A program made the translations under genes and the position numbers. A stretch of 11,281 nt of DNA, taken from Chloroflexota bacterium (lineage in GTDB: Bacteria; Chloroflexota; Anaerolineae; Anaerolineales; Anaerolineaceae). Of this stretch, positions 5,557 to 11,281 are shown one piece after another. The DNA is taken from NCBI GenBank assembly GCA_029265085.1, contig JAJUJY010000138.1, positions 1 to 11,281 on the forward strand. The letters run 5' to 3'. Below the pieces are notes generated by a model. The model had not been told where the DNA came from and searched no databases. It saw nothing but the letters and a program-made list of their open reading frames with translations. The stretch's first letter is position 1. Every line of letters starts with the position of its first letter.

Positions 5557-7245
5557 ATGGATTCGGCAGTGATTAAATCGAAATTTACTATTGGGTATGC
5601 ACTTCGCTTATTTTTTATGATCATCTTATCTTTTTGGTTTTTTGCGGATGCTGTACGCACGTTTAATTATGCGATTACTCAATGGGGATTCGGCATTGGC
5701 ATTCGAGATGGTGTCTCAATCTTTCGATTGGCTGAATTTCTCATTATTGTCCCGATTTTAGGGTATTTTCTGGTTGCGGCAAATATAGGGAAATATTTAT
5801 CCTGGGCGCGTTGGGTGATTTGGGCTGGAGTATTATTGGCTGGACTTTCCTACCCGGGCCTACAAGGCAGGATTGATTGGACTTTTATGGTTTGGGTAAT
5901 CGCGATCTTTGGTTTGTTAATGCCATTCTTATTAGCTGAGAAATTAAATTGCTCTACTTCTCTGCTGGCATGGTTTGGCATGACGACAATCCTGACTTTT
6001 AAACTGGTGGATGTAATTGCGGCTTTTATTTTGCACGGTTATGTTCTTTTTCCATACCCGGCACCTTTTCCGCACCCAGGAAATTCTTTTGGAGACCGTG
6101 CACAGCAAGATATACGCTATCTTGGCACTGAAATGGTCCGTTTGCATGACAATGCTTACCATACGACATCCGAAGAAAAATTTTGGGAAGAAATTGACCA
6201 GATTGAATCGCTTGCGCCTGGTTTAAGCGACGGCGAATTTGCATTGGAGCTGATGCGCATGGTTGCTTTGGTAGGGGATGGGCATACTGCATTTGTTTCA
6301 CCGGGCAAACTATCTTTCCAAAAACTGCCAATGGATGTGGATTGGTATGCGGATGGTTTGTACATTCGCAGAATTTATGAGAATTACCCGCAAGCTGTTG
6401 GGGCCAAAATCTTGAAATTTGGGGATTTAAGTGTAGAGGAGGTGTATCAGTCCGCGTTACCCTATATCACCCATGAAAATGATGCCTGGGCCAGGGTGAA
6501 AAGTCCTAATGTTTTGGTTTCGGTAGATTACTTAACGAAAATTGGGGCAGCTGTACCGGGTGAACCAGTTCTATTAACCCTGTCAGACCAGGAACAGGGA
6601 ATTTTTGAAGTAAATGTAGAGCCGTTAACTTCAGGCAAGTATGTAAAATACTTATCGGTTGAACAAGAACTTCCTTATTACCAAAGCAAACCGAACAAGG
6701 CTTTTTGGTTTGAATATCATCCCAATTCTCGTACAATGTATTTTCGGTATGCCGCCTGTGTTTTTCCATTACGTTTCCGTTCAACAGTTAACCAAATGTG
6801 GAAAGTGGTTGATGAACAACCAGTAGAACGGTTTGTAATCGATTTGCGTGGAAATGGGGGAGGAAACGCTTTTCAGTTTTTGGAATTTTTTATGCCTGGT
6901 TTAAAAGAGCGCGAGGAAATTAATCAAGCCGGTCGATTATTTGTCCTGGTTGATCAAGGATCTTTTTCTGGGGGAAGTGAAGCTGCTTTTACCCTGAAAT
7001 TGGAAACTCCGGCAATATTTGTTGGATCACCTACGGGGGGAATGCCGAATGAATATGGTGAAGTGCGGAATTTTACCTTGCCAAATTCCCGAGCCAGGAT
7101 CAGTTACTCGACCAATTACTTTGAGGTTTATCCGGGATTAACCACAAATCTAATCCCGGATCAAATGATTGCTCCAACTGGGCTTCAAGCTTTCCAGGGA
7201 GTTGATCCCGTATTGGAGTGGGTTGTTCCTGGAGAAAGCTGGTAG
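5557..7245 (+). CDS. Membrane-anchored S41-family protease-like protein
   Basis: The 562-residue protein couples an N-terminal membrane domain to a C-terminal S41 (tail-specific protease, TSPc) domain. About five hydrophobic helices lie within residues 12-160. A helical region with the conserved G240-D-G-H-T-A-F follows, then a PDZ-like segment (GLYIRR at 267, GAKILKFGDLS at 282). The catalytic core has DLRGNGGG at 429-436, the probable nucleophile Ser471 in S-F-S-G-G-S-E, and S-P-T-G-G at 491-495. The lysine of CtpA-type proteases, in G-x-K-T-x-G-K-G, is Ser491 here, as in S41 members outside the CtpA group, so peptidase activity is not certain. The domain may face the cell exterior. I chose ATG 5557 over an in-frame ATG at 5500 because AAGGAG precedes it by seven bases. 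Base use is strongly AT-biased compared with the genes to its left. It stands alone on the plus strand. Confidence 0.85.
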   Translation: MDSAVIKSKFTIGYALRLFFMIILSFWFFADAVRTFNYAITQWGFGIGIRDGVSIFRLAEFLIIVPILGYFLVAANIGKYLSWARWVIWAGVLLAGLSYPGLQGRIDWTFMVWVIAIFGLLMPFLLAEKLNCSTSLLAWFGMTTILTFKLVDVIAAFILHGYVLFPYPAPFPHPGNSFGDRAQQDIRYLGTEMVRLHDNAYHTTSEEKFWEEIDQIESLAPGLSDGEFALELMRMVALVGDGHTAFVSPGKLSFQKLPMDVDWYADGLYIRRIYENYPQAVGAKILKFGDLSVEEVYQSALPYITHENDAWARVKSPNVLVSVDYLTKIGAAVPGEPVLLTLSDQEQGIFEVNVEPLTSGKYVKYLSVEQELPYYQSKPNKAFWFEYHPNSRTMYFRYAACVFPLRFRSTVNQMWKVVDEQPVERFVIDLRGNGGGNAFQFLEFFMPGLKEREEINQAGRLFVLVDQGSFSGGSEAAFTLKLETPAIFVGSPTGGMPNEYGEVRNFTLPNSRARISYSTNYFEVYPGLTTNLIPDQMIAPTGLQAFQGVDPVLEWVVPGESW

Positions 7246-7279
7246 GCTTCCAGGCCATTTTGGTAAAGTGAGATGAGGA

Positions 7280-7306
7280 AATCCCCCTTTATTATGAAGG
7301 GGGATT
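7280..7306. terminator. Shared hairpin terminator between converging genes
   Basis: AATCCCCCTT (7280-7289) and AAGGGGGATT (7297-7306) are perfect 10-base arms around a 7-base loop. On the plus strand ACTTTGTTTTGTT follows, ending transcription of the S41-like gene 35 bases after its stop. On the minus strand it lies 12 bases after the YrdB-type gene; only TTTCC follows there, so it is weaker in that direction. Confidence 0.82.
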
Positions 7307-7317
7307 ACTTTGTTTTG

Positions 7318-7683
7318 TTATTGGCTGCTGTTTAATAACCTGGTCAACCGGTCTAGCATCAGAAGATAATTTAATAATGTAATTCCGCCAAAAATCCAGG
7401 CCAGGGTAGGCTTACCTGAAGAAACTAAAGCCCAGGTGGAAAAAGCAAATAAGCCTAATTCAATGCCGATACGGATAATCCCTGGCACGGCTACAGCGGC
7501 AGGGCCTGGATCATTAGGAACTCGGAAGATTCCCCAAATAGCCATCGCCAATAATGGGATTGCAATACCCAGAAGAATTTTGGCCAATCCATTCGTGCCA
7601 GTTTTAAATCCCCAAAAAACAATGGCTGCCACTGCGCAGATTTCAAGGAGAAAGTGTATTCCAAAATTAATGGTTTTAAGCAT
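7318..7683 (-). CDS. YrdB family (DUF2568) small membrane protein
   Basis: This 121-residue protein has four hydrophobic segments, about residues 7-26, 31-52, 66-87 and 92-109. The loop F-R-V-P-N-D-P-G-P at about 53-61, followed by P-G-I-I-R-I-G-I-E-L-G-L-F, matches the family named after B. subtilis YrdB. Its function is unknown. The ATG at 7683 overlaps the last eight bases of the TetR-type gene, so translation is probably coupled to it, and it is the last gene of the hydrolase operon. Being under TetR control together with a hydrolase suggests a part in handling a lipophilic or toxic compound, which is inference. Length is normal for the family. Confidence 0.8.
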   Translation of the reverse strand: MLKTINFGIHFLLEICAVAAIVFWGFKTGTNGLAKILLGIAIPLLAMAIWGIFRVPNDPGPAAVAVPGIIRIGIELGLFAFSTWALVSSGKPTLAWIFGGITLLNYLLMLDRLTRLLNSSQ

Positions 7684-8284
7684 CTAGTGTGTTTTCCTTA
7701 TCTGGATCACTCATTGGATATAGCAATCCTCGAATAAAAATATCAACCATGTATTGATAACTTTCATCACAGGCGACTGGCAATCCAAAACCAGCAGAAA
7801 TTTCCAATGTGGAAAACCCATGGGCAAGACTGCGTAACCCGCGGACAGCGTGGATTGCATCCATTCCGCTCAATCCAAAGGACTGGATAACTGCAAAGGC
7901 TGCCCGCGTGGCTTGATCCTGAGCTGAAATCAAATCCTGATCTTGAGGATCTATGAAGGCAAAAGAACGCTGTCCGATGAGATATAGATCAGGATTTTCT
8001 TTGACAAAGTCTCGATAAGCCTGTGCTATAGAGACCAATGCTTGAGGACCTGACTTTCCTAAGGCTGCGTTTGACAGTCGTTCTCCCAGTTTGCGTGCGC
8101 TAAAAATTGCCAGCTCTCGCTGCAGCTCAGGTAACCCATTAATGTGGTTGTACAGCGATGGAATTTTCACGCCGAGTTTGGCTGCGACCCGGTTTAGGGT
8201 TAATGCCTGAGCCCCTTCGGTGTGAATGATTTCCAGGGCTGTTTCAACGACCTTAATTTTGTCTAGACCCTGCCTTTTTGACAT
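7676..8284 (-). CDS. TetR/AcrR family transcriptional regulator with WHG-type C-terminal domain
   Basis: This 202-residue protein has a TetR N-terminal DNA-binding domain. Residues 9-23 are helix 1 (K-I-K-V-V-E-T-A-L-E-I-I). The helix-turn-helix is at about 28-50, with L-T-L-N-R-V-A-A-K-L-G-V and the recognition-helix end S-L-Y-N-H-I. The C-terminal ligand domain (about 80-192) contains R-S-L-A-H-G-F at 151-157 and the following S-T-L-E, as in the TetR-associated WHG domain (TetR_C_33). It should act as a dimeric repressor released by a small molecule. AAAGGAG overlaps the end of the hydrolase gene, with only three bases between stop and start, so the genes are co-transcribed. The two ACTAA/TTAGT palindromes in the promoter at 9101-9138 are its likely target, making this an autoregulated operon. 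Confidence 0.9.
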   Translation of the reverse strand: MSKRQGLDKIKVVETALEIIHTEGAQALTLNRVAAKLGVKIPSLYNHINGLPELQRELAIFSARKLGERLSNAALGKSGPQALVSIAQAYRDFVKENPDLYLIGQRSFAFIDPQDQDLISAQDQATRAAFAVIQSFGLSGMDAIHAVRGLRSLAHGFSTLEISAGFGLPVACDESYQYMVDIFIRGLLYPMSDPDKENTLDA

Positions 8285-8287
8285 GAT

Positions 8288-9082
8288 TTACTCCTTTAAG
8301 AAATTTATCATTTCTGGAAGGACGAGTTCAGGCATTTCAGCATGCGGATAATGCCCAGCCCCGCCGATCATCTTTAAATTCCCGTTTAATTGTTGCGCAA
8401 CCCAGCTTGCTTCGGCTTGCGGGTCTTTAAAATCAGGATCGCGGCTGCCCATAATAACCAGTGTTGGCGCTTTAACCTGGTTTAAGCGGATTTCAGCTTC
8501 TTTTTTTGATGTAACCATCATTTTTTGCAAAGCTTCCATCCGGCCTGGTTCGGTTAAATTGTTTTTAAGAAAGATCGCATATTGTGAAAAATCTTCAGGT
8601 TTACGGGTTGGGTATAGACTGGCATAATATTTTTTCCAAACCGATGGACCCCAAGGACGGCTAAATAAGGCGGAATACATCATTCGATTTACGTTACTGG
8701 TTTCACCTCGAACGAAAGGACCAATTAAAATTAGCCTGCGCACCCATTCTGGAGCTTCGGCAGCTACCCAAACGGCAGCGCCGGCAGCCATTGATGTGCC
8801 TATAATGACTGCGGGGCTGTTATTGATTTCCCGAATCAAAGCCACGATGTCTTGACCAATCCCAGCTACCGAGAAATCATCCCAGTTTGTGCTGCTTTGC
8901 CCGTGTCCGCGTATGTCCATCACAGCAACCTGAAATCCTGCTGATACAACAGCGGGAATGACCATTCGGTATTCTGCGCGAATGTCTCCCATTCCAGGAA
9001 TACACACTACCAGTGGGCCAGTTCCGTGAATTTCATAGGCAATTTGCCCTTGTTTATGGATTAATATTCTCGTCTCTTTCAT
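8288..9082 (-). CDS. Alpha/beta hydrolase
   Basis: This 264-residue cytoplasmic enzyme has the complete alpha/beta hydrolase triad. The oxyanion region is P-G-M-G-D at 29-33, and D-I-R-G-H-G-Q-S at 56-63 is the usual strand-4 loop. The nucleophile elbow is G95-T-S97-M-A with Ser97. The acid is probably Asp215 in G-S-R-D-P-D-F, and the base is His244 in G-A-G-H-Y-P-H. A cap of about 60-80 residues lies between the elbow and the acid. The substrate cannot be read; an ester, lactone or similar small molecule is likely. A longer reading frame begins at TTG 9145, but that TTG is part of the promoter's -35 box. The ATG at 9082 has GAGG seven bases upstream and is the real start. It is the first gene of the TetR-regulated operon, so its substrate or product may be the inducer. 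Confidence 0.9.
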   Translation of the reverse strand: MKETRILIHKQGQIAYEIHGTGPLVVCIPGMGDIRAEYRMVIPAVVSAGFQVAVMDIRGHGQSSTNWDDFSVAGIGQDIVALIREINNSPAVIIGTSMAAGAAVWVAAEAPEWVRRLILIGPFVRGETSNVNRMMYSALFSRPWGPSVWKKYYASLYPTRKPEDFSQYAIFLKNNLTEPGRMEALQKMMVTSKKEAEIRLNQVKAPTLVIMGSRDPDFKDPQAEASWVAQQLNGNLKMIGGAGHYPHAEMPELVLPEMINFLKE

Positions 9083-9100
9083 TTCGTAACCTCGATATTT

Positions 9101-9138
9101 TACTAATATACTTAGTATAATAACTAATAGTATTAGTT
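9101..9138. promoter_or_regulatory. Two TetR-type operators in the hydrolase operon promoter
   Basis: Site B (9122-9138) has 8-base arms around one base, with core ACTAATAGTATTAGT, and fills the spacer between the -35 and -10 boxes. Site A (9101-9117) has 6-base arms (TACTAA/TTAGTA) around five bases and covers the likely transcription start. Both share ACTAA and TTAGT half-sites. Their centres, 9109 and 9130, are 21 bp apart, two helical turns. The layout fits repression by the TetR-family protein encoded in the operon. Confidence 0.8.
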
Positions 9139-9145
9139 TTGTCAA
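9117..9145 (-). promoter_or_regulatory. Near-consensus promoter of the hydrolase-tetR-yrdB operon
   Basis: On the minus strand TTGACA (9140-9145, perfect) and TATTAT (9117-9122, five of six) are separated by 17 bases. Transcription would start near 9110, about 28 bases before the ATG at 9082. The spacer is occupied by a palindromic operator. Confidence 0.85.
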
Positions 9146-9150
9146 TAATC

Positions 9151-9180
9151 AAATTGGACTAAATTGGACTGAAATTGACC
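9151..9180. repeat. Tandem 10-bp direct repeat AAATTGGACT
   Basis: AAATTGGACT occurs twice in direct succession (9151-9160 and 9161-9170), followed by the related GAAATTGACC (9171-9180). The array starts six bases upstream of the -35 box of the hydrolase operon. A period close to one helical turn would suit an activator or UP-element-like contact. It also lies upstream of the divergent methyltransferase gene. Confidence 0.6.
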
Positions 9181-9221
9181 AGGGCAGTATAAAATACGAA
9201 GAATGAGATAGGATGTTGGTG

Positions 9222-9230
9222 TGCTATACT
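9222..9230 (+). promoter_or_regulatory. Candidate extended -10 promoter for the methyltransferase gene
   Basis: TGC followed by TATACT (9225-9230, five of six) gives an extended -10 element. No good -35 lies 16-18 bases upstream. The start would be near 9237, leaving a leader of about 23 bases before ATG 9260. A second candidate, TTGGAC (9164-9169) with TATAAA (9188-9193) at an 18-base spacing, overlaps the direct repeats and is weaker. Confidence 0.45.
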
Positions 9231-9259
9231 TGATTTACCCCATTCATTCGAGTGTATAG

Positions 9260-9973
9260 ATGCCTGAACATACCGGCGCAAGCTACGAGCCAATTGCACA
9301 AAAGTACATTCAAGCGGTGGATACCAATCCTATGAATGTGCTGTATGAGCGGCCGGCGACCTGTTCGCTGCTGCCGCCGCTGGCTGGTTTGCAGGTGCTG
9401 GATGCGGGCTGCGGCTCCGGTTGGTACGCCGAATACCTGTTAGGGCAGGGGGCTGCGGTCACTTCGATCGATTTAAACGCGGATTTTGTGGCGCACACCC
9501 GCCAGCGAACGGCTGGGAAAGCAGAGGTTTTTCAGGCGGATCTCAGCCAGCCGCTGACTTTTGCTGAAAATGAGCGCTTTGACCTGGTTCTTTGCCCGTT
9601 GGTACTGCATTACCTCAAAGATTGGCTGCCAACCCTGCGGGAGTATCAACGGATATTGAAACCGGGCGGTTACCTGGTCTTTTCTACGCACCACCCCTTT
9701 ATGGATTGGAAATTATTTAACCGTGATAATTACTTCGCCATCGAGCAGCTTGAAGATGAGTGGAAGGTGGGTAAGGTGCAGTTTTACCGCCGCCCGTTGA
9801 CGGCGATCAGCGCAGCCCTGCAAGAGGCAGGTTTTGTGATTGAACGGCTCTTAGAACCCCAACCGGATGCGCGGTTTTTGCACGACCATCCCGAATGGAC
9901 CGAGCGCCTGACCAAGAATCCCTGGTTTTTGTTTGTACGGGCGAGGAAAATCACGTTACCTTCCATGGAATAA
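9260..9973 (+). CDS. Class I SAM-dependent methyltransferase
   Basis: This 237-residue cytoplasmic enzyme has a Methyltransf_11/25-type Rossmann domain. Motif I is V46-L-D-A-G-C-G-S-G54, binding S-adenosylmethionine. The acidic end of strand 2 is Asp71 in S-I-D-L-N, contacting the ribose. Q-A-D-L at 92-95 lies after strand 3. F-D-L-V-L-C at about 107-112 is motif IV, and L-K-P-G-G-Y-L-V-F at 133-141 is the usual post-IV turn. The last 90 residues form a substrate-side extension with T-H-H-P-F and E-W-T-E-R-L stretches. The acceptor is unknown; relatives act on quinone precursors, small metabolites or tRNA. The ATG at 9260 lacks a strong ribosome site; only GAGTG lies upstream. It is transcribed away from the hydrolase operon. 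GC content rises again here relative to the block to its left. Confidence 0.9.
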   Translation: MPEHTGASYEPIAQKYIQAVDTNPMNVLYERPATCSLLPPLAGLQVLDAGCGSGWYAEYLLGQGAAVTSIDLNADFVAHTRQRTAGKAEVFQADLSQPLTFAENERFDLVLCPLVLHYLKDWLPTLREYQRILKPGGYLVFSTHHPFMDWKLFNRDNYFAIEQLEDEWKVGKVQFYRRPLTAISAALQEAGFVIERLLEPQPDARFLHDHPEWTERLTKNPWFLFVRARKITLPSME

Positions 9974-10012
9974 TGATTCCCAGGACTTCTATTTGCCCCC
10001 TATTGCGCATGG

Positions 10013-10041
10013 TTGTACAATGATGGTGTAAGTCGTATAGC
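10013..10041 (+). promoter_or_regulatory. Weak candidate promoter for the four-helix membrane protein gene
   Basis: TTGTAC (10013-10018) and TATAGC (10036-10041) are separated by 17 bases, matching consensus at three and four of six positions. It lies just before the ribosome site GGGGTG at 10047-10052. The match is weak; read-through from the methyltransferase gene is the alternative, since no terminator is seen between them. Confidence 0.25.
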
Positions 10042-10056
10042 TAATTGGGGTGAATT

Positions 10057-10908
10057 GTGGCCAAACGATCATTGCTGGCGGGTTTAGACCAGGTGTTTTT
10101 CCTTAAAAATGGTTATCCCATTTTGAAGCACGTTTTACCTGTTGCAGTTGAGGCGCTGATACTGCTGCTGCTGACGATCCCAGCGGATAATCTTCTCTTG
10201 CTGCTGGCAAATCGATTGGCCGTACCGGGTGCCGTCTGGGTGCCCGCCGGCTTGCTGACGCTGATTACCCTCGCGGCATATATTCTTATGCTGGCAACCC
10301 AAATCCGCAAAGCGTATCTGTTCCCTCGCGGTGATGTGGTCCGGACGGTGTTCACTGCCCTGGTATTTATTCTCTTGTGTATGATTATCAGCGCCGGGGT
10401 ACTCCAACAGGCGGCTGGCCGCCCACTCCATTGGGGAGATGCCTGGACCTGTTTTCTGCTGGCGGCGCTCTCCTTGACCGGAATTGGTTGGGCTGGTCCG
10501 GCGGAATGGGCGGACCAGATTGGTGTTAGAATTCCTGATTATCAAAAAGGGCGTGAAGCTTCCCGGAACATCCGCGAGCTGCTGAAGCGCCTGCGCGATC
10601 CCGCTGCGCAAAGCACGGCCGATGACCTGGCTGATTTGCTGGATGGATTGGAAAGTTTGCGGGTATCCATTCAAGATAATCTTCTGGCTGAACCGGAATG
10701 GGCGAAAACTGATTTAAACCAGGCAACTTCTTTGCTGCGTGAGCTTACCGGGCTGGCAGAACAGCATTTTGGTGAATCAGATGAACAGGCAGCTTACCTG
10801 GCTATCGCGGTGCAGGGGCAGATGAGCACGCTGTTCGGGGATTTTCAAACTGCACTGGCGAACTGTACCCGCCTGTTTCCAGCCTGGAAGGGCAAGTTAC
10901 CGGATTAG
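10057..10908 (+). CDS. Membrane protein of unknown function with four predicted helices and a helical cytoplasmic tail
   Basis: I do not recognise a family. The 283 residues start at GTG 10057, four bases after GGGGTGA-like sequence at 10047-10053; no ATG sits nearby. Hydrophobic segments lie at about 25-50 (very Leu-rich), 58-80, 95-116 and 129-147. Basic residues in the loop at 83-91 (QIRKAYLFPRGD) suggest that it faces the cytoplasm. Residues 150-283 are soluble, mainly helical and rich in Leu, Ala, Glu and Asp, with an amphipathic stretch RNIRELLKRLRD at 170-181. No enzyme motif is visible. The next gene follows after 30 bases and is probably co-transcribed, so the two products may act together. 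A role as a membrane anchor or envelope stress sensor would be speculation. Confidence 0.78.
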   Translation: MAKRSLLAGLDQVFFLKNGYPILKHVLPVAVEALILLLLTIPADNLLLLLANRLAVPGAVWVPAGLLTLITLAAYILMLATQIRKAYLFPRGDVVRTVFTALVFILLCMIISAGVLQQAAGRPLHWGDAWTCFLLAALSLTGIGWAGPAEWADQIGVRIPDYQKGREASRNIRELLKRLRDPAAQSTADDLADLLDGLESLRVSIQDNLLAEPEWAKTDLNQATSLLRELTGLAEQHFGESDEQAAYLAIAVQGQMSTLFGDFQTALANCTRLFPAWKGKLPD

Positions 10909-10938
10909 CCGCCGGTTGTAATCGTCAGGGAGGCAATC

Positions 10939-11281
10939 ATGTTTAAAAAATTCATTCGCTTGCTGGCTGTTACCAAACCACCCAAAAATAAGTCGGTAGT
11001 GTATTGGAAACCATTCACCAAGGGGAAAAATTTAGGCGAAATTATTGACACATATAACAGCGAATGCGAGCGGTGTTATATGGATCACGGTATGACCCCG
11101 CCGGATGTGGAAAAATATGGTGAGGGGATCCGGTTGGATTTGCACCACCTGGATAATGCGATGGATGAATTAGGGGATGATGATTTCGATGCGCTGCGGA
11201 TTTTCTTGCTAAATCTGGATGAGCTACCCCTGATAACCAGTATGCTCTCCTGGATTAAAGAGCGCGCGAATGCCTTTGCCC
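10939..11281 (+). CDS. Unrecognised acidic soluble protein (3' end outside window)
   Basis: The frame starts at ATG 10939 with GGGAGG six bases upstream and stays open for 114 codons to the end of the window. The first 30 residues are basic (MFKKFIRLLAV, then KPPKNKS). The rest is strongly acidic, with an M-D-E-L-G-D-D-D-F-D run at about 79-88, a C-E-R-C pair at 44-47, and an amphipathic C-terminal helix at the edge. There is no membrane segment after residue 12 and no domain I can name. The spacing of 30 bases after the membrane protein gene suggests an operon. Two cysteines alone do not support metal binding. Confidence 0.7.
   Translation, partial: MFKKFIRLLAVTKPPKNKSVVYWKPFTKGKNLGEIIDTYNSECERCYMDHGMTPPDVEKYGEGIRLDLHHLDNAMDELGDDDFDALRIFLLNLDELPLITSMLSWIKERANAFA

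Noticed and set aside
10135..10674. Minus-strand open frame of 179 codons opposite the four-helix membrane protein
   Set aside because: It is Gln/Arg-rich with no domain and lies antisense to a frame with a good ribosome site and coherent membrane helices.

Overview
The window looks like a piece of a Gram-negative-type or deep-branching bacterial chromosome. Chloroflexota (Anaerolineae-like) is my best guess. This rests on gene content (stand-alone cobalamin-binding enzyme, UPF0316 protein, small paired ribbon-helix-helix-like proteins, many small single-purpose enzymes) and mixed base composition, so it is an inference only. I see no rRNA, tRNA, CRISPR array, insertion sequence or phage gene. 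Fourteen protein genes are supported; the first and last run off the window.

Positions 1-2882 (minus strand) hold an apparent run of three genes: an asparagine-synthetase-like amidotransferase with a wrecked glutaminase half, a UPF0316 membrane protein, and a cobalamin-binding protein that continues past position 1. The run is served by an extended -10 promoter near 3101-3109 and a leader of about 210 bases with three hairpins, two of which share sequence that would allow alternative pairing. Upstream are a GNAT acetyltransferase (3152-3556) and an isoprenylcysteine-methyltransferase-like membrane enzyme (3629-4270), also on the minus strand.

Positions 4403-5331 hold a two-gene operon of paralogous, unnamed proteins. 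Each has a disordered N-terminal tail, a ribbon-helix-helix-like core and a C-terminal coiled coil. A near-consensus promoter (TTGACA, 17 bp, extended TATGAT) is followed directly by two 17-bp palindromes whose centres are 22 bp apart, which looks like autoregulation.

Positions 5557-9145 form a more AT-rich block. A membrane-anchored S41-type protease-like protein (plus strand) converges on a minus-strand operon of alpha/beta hydrolase, TetR-family regulator and YrdB/DUF2568 membrane protein. The operon promoter (TTGACA, 17 bp, TATTAT) has one palindrome filling the spacer and a second over the likely transcription start, a textbook layout for repression by the encoded TetR protein. A shared hairpin terminator separates the converging units.

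Positions 9260-11281 (plus strand) hold a class I SAM methyltransferase, a four-helix membrane protein of unknown function, and the start of an unrecognised acidic soluble protein. The strongest leads are the glutaminase-dead amidotransferase with its structured leader, and the paired ribbon-helix-helix-like proteins with their operator pair.
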